Shown here: piece by piece, positions 27,752 to 35,139 of the stretch | Numbering within the stretch: position 1 is the first letter of the stretch | Layout: each line of letters starts with the position of its first letter | Source of the DNA: Roseicella aerolata | Lineage (GTDB): Bacteria > Pseudomonadota > Alphaproteobacteria > Acetobacterales > Acetobacteraceae | Assembly (NCBI RefSeq): GCF_020523605.1 | Contig: NZ_JAJAQI010000023.1 | Coordinates: forward strand, 1-64,000 | Direction: 5' to 3' | DNA length: 64,000 nucleotides | Notes under the pieces: model-generated | What the model was told of the DNA's origin: nothing | The model's input: only the letters and a program-made list of their open reading frames with translations | Database searches by the model: none | Program-made: the position numbers and the translations under genes

Positions 27752-28726
27752 ATGCCATGCCTGAGCCGCCGCGCCGCGCTCGCCGCGCCGGCCCTGCTGC
27801 TGCCGCTGGCCGCCGGGGCGCAGGAGGTCTGGCCCTCCCGCCCCGTCACCCTCATCGTTCCCTGGGCGCCGGGCGGCTCCAACGACATCGCCGCGCGGCT
27901 GCTCGCCCCGCATCTGGAGGCGCGCTTCGGCCAGCCCTTCGTGGTGGAGAACCGGCCGGGCGGCGGCGGCAGCATCGGCATGGGCCAGTCGGCGCGCGCC
28001 CGGCCGGACGGCCTCACCCTGCTGGTCTCCTCCGCCTCCAACCATGTCTTCCACCCGCTGATCTCGACCGAGGTCGGCTACGATGTGCGGGAGGCACTGA
28101 CCGGCATCGCCATGCTGGTCGATGTGCCAAACGTGGTCGCGGTGAACCCACGCCTCGGCGTCTCCACCATCCCGGAACTGATTGCCAAGGTGCGGGCGAT
28201 GCCGCAGGGCCTGACCTTCGGCTCCTCCGGCGTCGGCTCCTCCAACCACCTGGCGGGGGAGCTGTTCAAGCTGCGCACCGGGCTCGACCTGACCCATGTG
28301 CCCTATCGCGGCGGCGGGCCGGCCCTGGCCGATCTGCTGTCGGGCACCATCGAGCTCGCCTTCATGAACCTGCCGACGGTGCTTCCGCCGGCCGAGGCGG
28401 GGCGTCTCAGGCTGCTCGCGGTCGGGACGGATGTGCGGGTGCCAAGCCGGCCGGAGATCCCGACGGTGCAGGAGCAGGGCGTGGAGAATTACGCCGTACG
28501 GTCCTGGACCGGCCTCTTCGCCCCGCGCGGCACGCCGCGGCCGGTGACCGAGCGCATGGCGGCCGCCCTGAAGGAAATCCTGGACCTGCCGGCGGTGCGC
28601 CGCCGACTGGTCGAGATGGGCAGCGAGCCGCTGTTCATGGATCCGGCTGAGACCGACCGCTTCGTCCGGGCGGAATATGACCGCTGGGGCCCGGTGGTGC
28701 GGGCGGCGAACGTCAAGGCGGAATAG
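27752..28726 (+). CDS. Bug-type tripartite tricarboxylate transporter substrate-binding protein
   Basis: This 324-residue periplasmic binding protein has an RRAALAAPALLLPLAAGAQ signal peptide (about 5-23). The mature Bug pattern includes WPSRPVTLIVPWAPGGSNDIAARLL, VENRPGGGGSIGMGQSARARPDG, HVPYRGGGPALADLLSGTIELAFMNL and APRGTPRPVTERMA. An AGGAGGAAC ribosome-binding site supports the ATG. It converges with a tricarballylate-dehydrogenase-like flavoprotein, so a tricarboxylate ligand is an attractive guess, but no TctAB permease genes are present. Confidence 0.88.
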   Translation: MPCLSRRAALAAPALLLPLAAGAQEVWPSRPVTLIVPWAPGGSNDIAARLLAPHLEARFGQPFVVENRPGGGGSIGMGQSARARPDGLTLLVSSASNHVFHPLISTEVGYDVREALTGIAMLVDVPNVVAVNPRLGVSTIPELIAKVRAMPQGLTFGSSGVGSSNHLAGELFKLRTGLDLTHVPYRGGGPALADLLSGTIELAFMNLPTVLPPAEAGRLRLLAVGTDVRVPSRPEIPTVQEQGVENYAVRSWTGLFAPRGTPRPVTERMAAALKEILDLPAVRRRLVEMGSEPLFMDPAETDRFVRAEYDRWGPVVRAANVKAE

Positions 28727-28737
28727 GCAGGGGCCCC

Positions 28738-28849
28738 TCCCCCGCACTGCGGGGGAAGGGTTCGGGCCAGCGGCGCCACGCGGCGGGAATGGCCGCCGTG
28801 GGGGCGCCCGGACCAGGTCTGCCGCGCCTTCCCCGCCTGCGGGGAAGGC
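28738..28849. terminator. Two hairpins between convergent Bug and tcuA-like genes
   Basis: TCCCCCGC-ACT-GCGGGGGA (28738-28756) lies 12 bases after the Bug stop. GCCTTCCCC (28826-28834) pairs with GGGGAAGGC (28841-28849) just beyond the end of the opposing gene. The pair is placed as two oppositely serving terminators would be. Confidence 0.5.
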
Positions 28850-28856
28850 GGGGGCG

Positions 28857-30386
28857 TCAGGCCGGCACGGGCGCCGGCATGCCGCCCGCATTGGCCTTGA
28901 GGTCCGCGACCGCGGTCGCGCCCGCCAGCTTGCCGAAAACCGCCCCGTTGATGAGGCCGGAGCCGCCGGGGTAGTTGAAGTAGAAGACGCCGCCGACCAG
29001 CTCGCCGCAGGCATAGAGGCCCGGGATCGGCGCCTGATCCTCATCCAGCACCCGAGCCTCTGTATCGATGCGCAGGCCCCCGAAGGTGAAAGTGATGCCG
29101 CAGCCGACCTGGAAGGCCTTGAACGGCCCCTCGTCGATGGTGTTGGCCCAGTTGGTCTTGTTGACCGCCAGGCCCTCGGTGCAGCGCCCGTCCTTGATGT
29201 TCGGATTGAAGGGGATGTCCTGGCGGACGGCCGCGTTGTAGGCGCGGATCTCCTCGAGGAAGGCCTTGCCGTCCACGCCCTCCAGCCTCGAAGCCAGCTC
29301 CTCCAGCGTGTTCGCCTCGACCTTGGTCACCTGCTTGATGCGGTACTCGTCGCGCAGCTGCTTCTCGACCTTCGCATCGAAAACCTGCCAGGCGAAGTTG
29401 CCGGGCTGCTCCAGCACGATGCGGCCATACTTCGCGTAGGTGTAGTTACGGAAATCGGCGCCCTCATCCAGGAAGCGCCTGCCGTTCGCGTTGATCAGCA
29501 CGCTCCAGGGGTAGGAGTGCTTCTGGAAGGCATCGCCGACCGCGAGGTCGCCGTATTCCGGTGCATTGAAATCCCACTGCACGGCATGGCAGCCCGACCA
29601 GTTGCCGAAGGGGCTGGCGCCGATATCGAGCGCCATCTTGATGCCGTCGCCGGTGTTGAAGCGGGTGCCGCGCACCTTCGCCAGCTCCCAGCCCGGCCCG
29701 AGATAGCGGGTGCGCATCTCGGCATCGCCCTGGAAGCCGCCGGCGGCAAGGATCACGCAGGGCGCCTTGAGGTCGTAGATGCGGCCCGGCGCCTTCACCT
29801 GCACGCCCTGCACGCGGAAACCGTCATGGAGGATCTTCTGCGCACGGGTGGCGTAGCGGATCTCGATGCCGCGCTTCTTCGCGGCCTCGGTCTCCGCCTG
29901 CACCAAGCCAGGCCCGCCGCCCCAGGCCGCGACGGTCAGGCCGCCCCAGAACTTGAACTTTCCATCGATCTTGAAGGCCTGCTGGCCCCAGATCGGGACG
30001 AAGCGTACGCCTTTGCTACGCAGCCACTTCATCGTCTCGAAGCTGCGGCGGACCAGGATCTCGCAGAGGTTCGGATCGGTGCGGTTCCGGGTGACACGGA
30101 ACATGTCGTCGAAGAACTGGTCCTCGGTGTAGGTGCCGAAATCGGTGCTGGCGATCTCGTCCTCCGTGAGGTCCGGCATGATCTCCTTCAGGTCCTCGAC
30201 GCCGCGATAGGCGAAGCGGATGTTGCCGGCGGTGAAGCGGGTGTTGCCGCCCGCCTCATCCTCCGGCGCGCGCTCCAGCACGCAGACACGCGCGCCCTTC
30301 TCCTGCGCCGAGAGGGCGGCGCAGAAGGCCGCGTTGCCGCCGCCCACCACGATGACGTCGAATTCCTCGGTGCCTGTCCCGGCCAT
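28857..30386 (-). CDS. tcuA: FAD-dependent tricarballylate dehydrogenase-like flavoprotein
   Basis: This 509-residue protein belongs to the fumarate-reductase/succinate-dehydrogenase flavoprotein family and resembles TcuA, which oxidises tricarballylate to cis-aconitate. The FAD-binding strand VIVVGGGNAAFCAALSAQEKG is at about 11-31, followed by ERAPEDEAGGNTRFTAGNIRFAY. The substrate/FAD region includes CVILAAGGFQG, HAVQWDFNAPEYGD, and the C-terminal GLYACGELVGGVFYFNYPGGSGL block. There is no signal peptide. AGGGGAAC precedes the ATG. TcuB, the usual electron acceptor partner, is not adjacent. A GntR gene lies upstream on the same strand, and a matching operator-like motif sits 24 bases upstream of the ATG. 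Confidence 0.85.
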   Translation of the reverse strand: MAGTGTEEFDVIVVGGGNAAFCAALSAQEKGARVCVLERAPEDEAGGNTRFTAGNIRFAYRGVEDLKEIMPDLTEDEIASTDFGTYTEDQFFDDMFRVTRNRTDPNLCEILVRRSFETMKWLRSKGVRFVPIWGQQAFKIDGKFKFWGGLTVAAWGGGPGLVQAETEAAKKRGIEIRYATRAQKILHDGFRVQGVQVKAPGRIYDLKAPCVILAAGGFQGDAEMRTRYLGPGWELAKVRGTRFNTGDGIKMALDIGASPFGNWSGCHAVQWDFNAPEYGDLAVGDAFQKHSYPWSVLINANGRRFLDEGADFRNYTYAKYGRIVLEQPGNFAWQVFDAKVEKQLRDEYRIKQVTKVEANTLEELASRLEGVDGKAFLEEIRAYNAAVRQDIPFNPNIKDGRCTEGLAVNKTNWANTIDEGPFKAFQVGCGITFTFGGLRIDTEARVLDEDQAPIPGLYACGELVGGVFYFNYPGGSGLINGAVFGKLAGATAVADLKANAGGMPAPVPA

Positions 30387-30410
30387 GGCGTTCCCCTGTG
30401 CGATCCTGCG

Positions 30411-30428
30411 TGTGCACCCGTGTATACA
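30411..30428. promoter_or_regulatory. Candidate GntR operator upstream of tcuA
   Basis: TGTGCACCCGTGTATACA lies 24 bases upstream of the flavoprotein ATG. It agrees with the site upstream of the GntR gene at 13 of 18 positions, and all five mismatches are transitions or the central base. The right half TGTATACA is a self-complementary core of the kind bound by FadR-type regulators. Confidence 0.5.
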
Positions 30429-30470
30429 GAGACGCACGGCACTGTCCAGCCCCGGTCCCCGCCATGGCGC

Positions 30471-31139
30471 TCAGGCCGGCTCGGTCGCCGCCATGGCCAG
30501 CCGCGCCTCATGCGCCGCGGCGATATGGGCGCGCGCCGCCGCCTCCGCCGCCGCGCCGTCCCGGGCCGCGATGGCGGCGACGATCCGGGCATGCTCCGCC
30601 CGCGCCGCCGCGGCCCGCCCCGCCGTCTCCAGCGTGGTCGGGCCCAGCAGCAGCAGCGCGTCCGAAATCGCCGAGAGCGAGCGGAGCAGGTAGCGGTTAT
30701 GCGCCGCCTGATGCAGCGCCCGGTGGAAGCGCCGGTTGTGCTCCGCTGCCGCCTCGCCGGTCAGCCCTTCCTCCTGCGCCAGCATGCGCTGCAGCAGGGC
30801 GATCTCCGGCCGGCCGGCATGCTGGGCGGCGAGCCGGGCGGCGGTGCCCTCCAGCGCCTCCCGCATCACATAGAGTTCGTCCACCTGCGCGGCGTCATAG
30901 GCGGCGACGCAGAGCCCGCGGGCCGGCAGATGGGCAATCAGCCCCTCCGACTGCAGGCGGCGGATCGCCTCCCGCACCGGGGTGCGGCTCATGCCGAGCT
31001 GCTCCGCGAGCTCGGTCTCCAGCAGGCGTTGGCCGGGGCGGAAGGTGCCGGTGCGCAGGCCTTCCCGGAACAGGTCATAGGCCCGGTCGGCGAGGCTGCC
31101 GGCGGGCTCCGGCGGGGGGGCTTTGAGGGTGCGGGCCAT
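30471..31139 (-). CDS. GntR-family (FadR/FCD subfamily) transcriptional regulator
   Basis: This 222-residue DNA-binding protein has an N-terminal winged helix (about 12-75). The recognition region LLETELAEQLGMSRTPVREAIRRLQSEGLI is canonical. The C-terminal FCD ligand-binding domain (about 80-210) retains acidic and histidine metal ligands (around YVMREALEG, HNRRFHRALH and HARIVAAI). It probably responds to a small organic acid. It lies upstream of and co-oriented with the tcuA-like gene (84 bases apart). The same degenerate 18-bp motif occurs in front of both genes, indicating local control and autoregulation. Confidence 0.88.
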   Translation of the reverse strand: MARTLKAPPPEPAGSLADRAYDLFREGLRTGTFRPGQRLLETELAEQLGMSRTPVREAIRRLQSEGLIAHLPARGLCVAAYDAAQVDELYVMREALEGTAARLAAQHAGRPEIALLQRMLAQEEGLTGEAAAEHNRRFHRALHQAAHNRYLLRSLSAISDALLLLGPTTLETAGRAAAARAEHARIVAAIAARDGAAAEAAARAHIAAAHEARLAMAATEPA

Positions 31140-31145
31140 GGTTAT

Positions 31146-31163
31146 TGCATACGCGTGCATGCA
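31146..31163. promoter_or_regulatory. Candidate autoregulatory GntR operator
   Basis: TGCATACGCGTGCATGCA ends 6 bases before the GntR start codon on the minus strand. The ends TGCAT and ATGCA are perfect inverted arms. It shares the pattern TGyryACsCGTGyATrCA with the site at 30411-30428. Occupancy here would block initiation of the regulator's own mRNA. Confidence 0.5.
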
Positions 31164-31201
31164 GGGCGCCGGCAAGCGCTTCGCAACGCCCCGCCACCGG
31201 G

Positions 31202-31307
31202 CACCAGCGGATTGCATTCATGCCTGAACGCCCATCCGCTGGTGCTCCTTGTTTTTCGAGCAGAGTCACGCTCCCGGGCGTTCACGCCCATCGGCGATCT
31301 GCTCTAG
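31202..31307 (+). repeat. 106-bp CTACAG-CTAG element, copy C
   Basis: It begins CACCAGCGGATTGCATTC and ends GGCGATCTGCTCTAG. The left hairpin CACCAGCGGA/TCCGCTGGTG is extended by three base pairs relative to copy B. The right CGGGCG-TTCA-CGCCC loop is intact. It lies between the GntR gene and the CoA-lyase gene, ending 10 bases before the latter's ATG. Confidence 0.82.
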
Positions 31308-31317
31308 CCTCGGGGCC

Positions 31318-32181
31318 ATGCGCACGCTCCCGACCTGGCGGTCCCTGCTCTATGTCCCCGCGACCCGCGACAGCTTCGTCGCCAAGGCGCATACCCGCGG
31401 CGCCGATGCCATCATCCTGGACCTGGAGGATGCCGTGGCACCGGCCGAGAAGCCGGCGGCCCGCGCCGCGCTGGCGAAAGCCGTGCCCAGCGCAGGCCAG
31501 GGCGGCGCAGATGTCTGCGTGCGGATCAACCGCCCGCTGCGCATGGCGGCGCAGGACATCGAGGCGGCGGTCGCCGCCGGCGCCGATGTGCTGGTGCTGA
31601 CCAAGCTGATGGGCCCGGACCATCTCCGGCTGCTGGCGGAGATGACGGCGGAGTCGGAAGCGGCGCATGGCGTGCCGGTCGGCCGCACCCGCTTCATCGG
31701 CCTGGTCGAGACCGCGCAGGCGCTGGCGGTGATGGAGGCGATCGCGCGGGCGGACGCGCGGCTGGTCGCGCTCGGCGCCGGGGGCGAGGATCTGGCGACC
31801 GATCTCGGCATGGAGCCGGTGCCGGATGCGCTCTATGTCCCGAAGATGCTGGCCGTGATCGCGGCGCGCGCCGCGGGCGTGCTGCCGCTCGGCTTCATCG
31901 GCACGGTGGCCGGGCTTTCGGACCTCGAGGGCTATCGCGCCATGCTGCGGCGGTCCCGCGCCCTCGGCTTCGCCTGCGCGAGTTGCGTGCACCCGTCCCA
32001 GGTGCCGATCATCAACGAGGAATACGGCGCGCGGCCCGAGGAGGTGGCGCGGGCGCAGCGCATGATCGCCGCCTTCGAGGCAGCCCTGGCGCAGGGCCTG
32101 GGTGCGATCGGCTTCGAGGGGCAGATGATCGACGAACCGGTGGTGGAGCGGGCGCGCCGGCTGCTGGCCCGGGCACGATAG
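31318..32181 (+). CDS. HpcH/HpaI-type CoA ester lyase (citrate lyase beta-like)
   Basis: This 287-residue cytosolic protein forms a TIM barrel of the citrate-lyase-beta/malyl-CoA-lyase family. Diagnostic blocks are RSLLYVPATRDSFVAKA (about 8-24), ADAIILDLEDAVAPAEK (29-45) with metal-binding acids, RINRPL, GLVETAQALAVMEAIA, LALGAGGEDLATDLG-like (about 144-158) and the C-terminal CVHPSQVPIINEEY. Such enzymes cleave or form beta-hydroxyacyl-CoA esters. ATG 31318 lies directly after repeat copy C, with a weak CGGGG ribosome-binding site. No CoA-transferase is adjacent. Confidence 0.88.
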   Translation: MRTLPTWRSLLYVPATRDSFVAKAHTRGADAIILDLEDAVAPAEKPAARAALAKAVPSAGQGGADVCVRINRPLRMAAQDIEAAVAAGADVLVLTKLMGPDHLRLLAEMTAESEAAHGVPVGRTRFIGLVETAQALAVMEAIARADARLVALGAGGEDLATDLGMEPVPDALYVPKMLAVIAARAAGVLPLGFIGTVAGLSDLEGYRAMLRRSRALGFACASCVHPSQVPIINEEYGARPEEVARAQRMIAAFEAALAQGLGAIGFEGQMIDEPVVERARRLLARAR

Positions 32182-32283
32182 CCCGGGAAAGGCTCCAGTT
32201 CAGAGCCCCAGGAGCAGGTCGCGGCCGGGGCCTGCGCGGCTCAGGCCGCGTCCAGGGGTCACCTGCCCCCTGGCGGGGGAGTA

Positions 32284-32304
32284 CGAGGGGGCAGAGCCCC
32301 CTCG
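32284..32304. terminator. Bidirectional hairpin between convergent genes
   Basis: CGAGGGGG (32284-32291) and CCCCCTCG (32297-32304) pair around a CAGAG loop. It ends 3 bases before the stop of the opposing gene. A nearly identical hairpin with the same CAGAG loop lies at 54196-54216. Confidence 0.6.
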
Positions 32305-32307
32305 CCT

Positions 32308-33459
32308 TCACCGGCGCGGATTGCGATCCGGCGTCACGCCGCCCGTCGCCGTCCCCGGCGTCCGGCTGCCGGTCGCGCCTTTCGCCTCGTTCTCCGGATG
32401 GGCGCCGCTGACATTGGTCCCGGCGACCTTGTCCACCCCACGCGAGGCCATGGTGCCCGGCGGGTTGCCCGGCGTGCCATCGGGCGCGCTGGTGCCCATG
32501 CCGCTGCCGGTCGTGCCGCGCGTCTCATGCTCCGGCCGCGCGCCGCTCATGTTCGTGCCGAGCGCATCATCGGCGGCACGGGAGAGCTGGGTGCCCGGCG
32601 GGTTGCCCGGCGTACCGTCAGGCGCGCTGGTGCCCATGCCGCTGCCGGCGGTGCTCCTGCTGCTTCCGGTGGCGCCGCGGGTCTCGTTCTCCGGATGCGC
32701 GCCGCTGACATTGGTGCCCGCCACCTTGTCCAGGCCTCGCGAGGCCATGGTGCCCGGCGGGTTGCCCGGCGCGCCATCCGGCGGGCCGCCGACCAACGAG
32801 GCATCGGTGCGCGTACCGGTATTGGTCCGCGTCCCCATCTGCCCCGCCGCGGTGGTGGTGCCGACGCCGGCCGCGGTGCCGATGCCGCTGGAGGGCTCCG
32901 CGGTCTCGTCGTAGCGGTTCCAGCCACCGGCACGGTAGGAGGCGGCACGCTCCTCGGTGTTGGCGGCATTGTGCCGCTGCATGATGGCCTCGATCTCCGC
33001 CGAGCGGCTGTCATCGGCGCGAACGGTCACCAGGTTGCCGCCGCGGCGGACGCCCTCGGCATAGACATGGCTCTCCTCCTCGGAGAGGCCGGCGCCGGTG
33101 AGCGCGCCGAGCAGGCCGCCCGCCGCTGCGCCGACGCCGGCGCCGGTGAGCGCCGCGACCAGCCAGCCGGCCGCGACGACCGGGCCGAGGCCCGGGATCG
33201 CCAGCGCGCCAAGGCCGGCGAGCAGGCCGGCGCCGCCGCCGACAATGGTGCCGAGCGTCGCGCCGGTTCCGGCGCCGGAGCTGGTATCGCGGTCGGTGGT
33301 GGTGTCGCTCGTCGTCGTGGTCGTCGCGGTGTCGGTGTCGCCGCGGTTGGCGATCAGGCTGATGTCGTCACGCTGGAAGCCGGCGGCTTCCAGATCACGC
33401 ACGGCCGCCGAGGCATCCGCGTAGCTGTCGAAGAGCCGCGCGATGGTGCGGGTTGCCAT
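32308..33459 (-). CDS. General-stress-protein-17M-like protein with C-terminal tandem repeats
   Basis: This 383-residue protein starts with a YflT/GSP-17M domain (ARLFDSYADASAAVRDLEAAGFQRDDISLIANR, 7-39). A Thr/Asp-rich linker and a glycine-zipper-like hydrophobic hairpin (about 62-124) follow, then a second alpha/beta piece (SHVYAEGVRRGGNLVTVRAD, 130-149). The C-terminal 160 residues are disordered and carry three copies of a roughly 40-residue unit starting PDGxPGNPPGTxxSR at about 227, 280 and 326. Expected location is the membrane or periplasmic face, but no signal peptide is present. The ATG lies 11 bases after a GGAACGGAG-like site. Role in stress tolerance is inferred only from the domain. 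Confidence 0.7.
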   Translation of the reverse strand: MATRTIARLFDSYADASAAVRDLEAAGFQRDDISLIANRGDTDTATTTTTSDTTTDRDTSSGAGTGATLGTIVGGGAGLLAGLGALAIPGLGPVVAAGWLVAALTGAGVGAAAGGLLGALTGAGLSEEESHVYAEGVRRGGNLVTVRADDSRSAEIEAIMQRHNAANTEERAASYRAGGWNRYDETAEPSSGIGTAAGVGTTTAAGQMGTRTNTGTRTDASLVGGPPDGAPGNPPGTMASRGLDKVAGTNVSGAHPENETRGATGSSRSTAGSGMGTSAPDGTPGNPPGTQLSRAADDALGTNMSGARPEHETRGTTGSGMGTSAPDGTPGNPPGTMASRGVDKVAGTNVSGAHPENEAKGATGSRTPGTATGGVTPDRNPRR

Positions 33460-33482
33460 GGAGTTACTCCGTTCCTGTTGGG

Positions 33483-33989
33483 TCAGCGGGCCGGGCCGGG
33501 CACGACATTGCCCTGGAAGTCGAGTGCGACGCTCACCTGCTGGCCGCCGCGCTGCGCCCGGCCGCGCCAGATGCCCTGGTCGTCCTTCTGCAGATCGGAG
33601 ACGTTGGTGAAGCCCGCCGCCTCGATGCGGCTCTTCGCCTGCCCCTCGGTGAAGCTGTTCGCGCCCGGGGCCGGCGTGGTCGCGGTCCGGGTGCCGTCAT
33701 CCGTGCGCACCGCGGCGTTGCCGCTATCGGTGTCGCGGGTCGGCGTGGTGGCGCCGGTGGCGGTGTCGCGGCCCGGCATGGTCGTGGCGCCGCTCGTTGC
33801 GTCACGCCCGGGCGCGGTGGCGCCGCTGCGCGCATCCGGCGCCGGCGTCGTCATGCCGGGACGGGTGGTGCTGTCCTGCGCCGCAGCATTCGGCGTGGTA
33901 CGATCCGGCGTCGCGGGCGAGACCTGCGCATAGGCAGGAACGGCCGCAACCGCGCCCAGCAGCGCCAGGCGGAACATCGTCTTGCGCAT
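33483..33989 (-). CDS. Exported hypothetical protein with PepSY-like C-terminus
   Basis: This 168-residue protein has a classical signal peptide (MRKTMFRLALLGAVAAVPAYAQ, cleaved after AYA). A long Thr/Asp/Arg-rich low-complexity region (23-110) with repeated GATT-x-x-RDT-like units follows. The folded C-terminus of about 55 residues contains FTEGQAKSRIEAAGFTNVSDLQKDDQGIWRGRA. That last part resembles a PepSY-type beta/alpha module. GGGAAATACC precedes the ATG. It is 23 bases upstream of and co-oriented with the GSP-17M-like gene, and both share Asp/Thr-rich linkers, so a small stress operon is plausible. Confidence 0.65.
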   Translation of the reverse strand: MRKTMFRLALLGAVAAVPAYAQVSPATPDRTTPNAAAQDSTTRPGMTTPAPDARSGATAPGRDATSGATTMPGRDTATGATTPTRDTDSGNAAVRTDDGTRTATTPAPGANSFTEGQAKSRIEAAGFTNVSDLQKDDQGIWRGRAQRGGQQVSVALDFQGNVVPGPAR

Positions 33990-34068
33990 TGGTATTTCCC
34001 GTGTGGTGGCCTTGCGGGCCCGTTGCCCGCTTGCGTGCCCCTAACGGCCCGCTAATCGCTGCGTTCCG

Positions 34069-34944
34069 TCACAACCGGTTTGTGCTGAAGGTGTCACAAC
34101 GCCGGATATCCCCGGACTCCAGCCCGATGCGGAACCAGCGCACCCGCTGCGCGGAACTGCCATGGGTAAAGCTTTCGGGCACCACATAGCCCTGCGACCG
34201 ACGCTGCAGCCGGTCATCGCCGACGGCGGCGGCAGCAGCGATCCCGGATTCGATGTCGCCGGGTTCAAGGAAACGCTTCATCTGCTCGGTTCGCGCCGCC
34301 CAGAGTCCGGCGAAGCAATCGGCCTGCAACTCGACGCGCACCTGCAGGGCGTTCGACTCCACCTCGCCCATCCCGCGCCGCTCCTGGTCTATGCGGCGCA
34401 GGATGCCGAGCTGGTTCTGCACATGGTGCCCGACCTCATGCGCGATGACATAGGCACGGGCGAATTCGCCGGGCGCGCCCAGCTTGCGCTCCATGTCGCG
34501 GAAGAAGGCGAAGTCGAGATAGACCTTGCGATCGGCCGGGCAGTAGAAGGGGCCGACCGCGGTCTGGGCGAAGCCGCAGGCGCTCTGGGTGCCGCCGCTG
34601 AACAGCACGAGGTTCGGCGGATCGTATTGCCGCCCCGCCTCGCGGAAGATGGCGCTCCAGGCATCCTCGGTGGTGGCCAGCACCTGCGCGACGAAGCGGC
34701 GCGGCCCGTCATCCTGGGCGACATCGGGCCTGCCGCGGCTTTCCGTGACCTGGCTCTGCGGCGGCTCACCGCCACCCGAGAGGATCACGCGCGGATCGAC
34801 GCCGAGGAAGAGCGCGACAACGATCAGGACCACCGTGCCGAGGCCGCCACCGGCCACGCCGATCGGGACGCCGCGCCCCCCGAAGCCGCCGCGGCCGCGC
34901 CGGTCCTCGACATTCCCGCTTTCGCGTTCGCCTTCCAGGCGCAT
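34069..34944 (-). CDS. Membrane-anchored neutral zinc metallopeptidase (YpfJ family)
   Basis: This 291-residue protein has an Arg/Gly-rich cytosolic N-terminus and one transmembrane helix (about 28-48). The extracytoplasmic peptidase domain carries the zinc motif HEVGHH (H169, E170, H173) and a downstream acid in VRVELQADCFAG. The YCPADRKVYLDFAFF and SQGYVVPESFTHGSS segments are typical of the putative neutral zinc metallopeptidase family. ATG 34944 is chosen because it begins the conserved MRLEGERESGNVEDRRG start; the longer upstream frame lacks support. Its physiological target is unknown. It lies 79 bases upstream of the exported hypothetical gene. Confidence 0.88.
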   Translation of the reverse strand: MRLEGERESGNVEDRRGRGGFGGRGVPIGVAGGGLGTVVLIVVALFLGVDPRVILSGGGEPPQSQVTESRGRPDVAQDDGPRRFVAQVLATTEDAWSAIFREAGRQYDPPNLVLFSGGTQSACGFAQTAVGPFYCPADRKVYLDFAFFRDMERKLGAPGEFARAYVIAHEVGHHVQNQLGILRRIDQERRGMGEVESNALQVRVELQADCFAGLWAARTEQMKRFLEPGDIESGIAAAAAVGDDRLQRRSQGYVVPESFTHGSSAQRVRWFRIGLESGDIRRCDTFSTNRL

Positions 34945-35139
34945 GGCCGGCCTCCCTCCCTGGCGCGCGTGCGCCCGGGCAGGAAACCCCGCTTCCGGAA
35001 ACTGGTTCCGCAGGCGAGCGGTTGCCGAGCCGCCGGGCAGTTCCCCGGAGATCGCGAAGCTCCGGCGCCTATGTCCTGGCATACGCGCACCGGCCGCCGC
35101 CGCCGGCTCGCGGCCGCGGCGTGTTCCCGCTGCCGGGCG

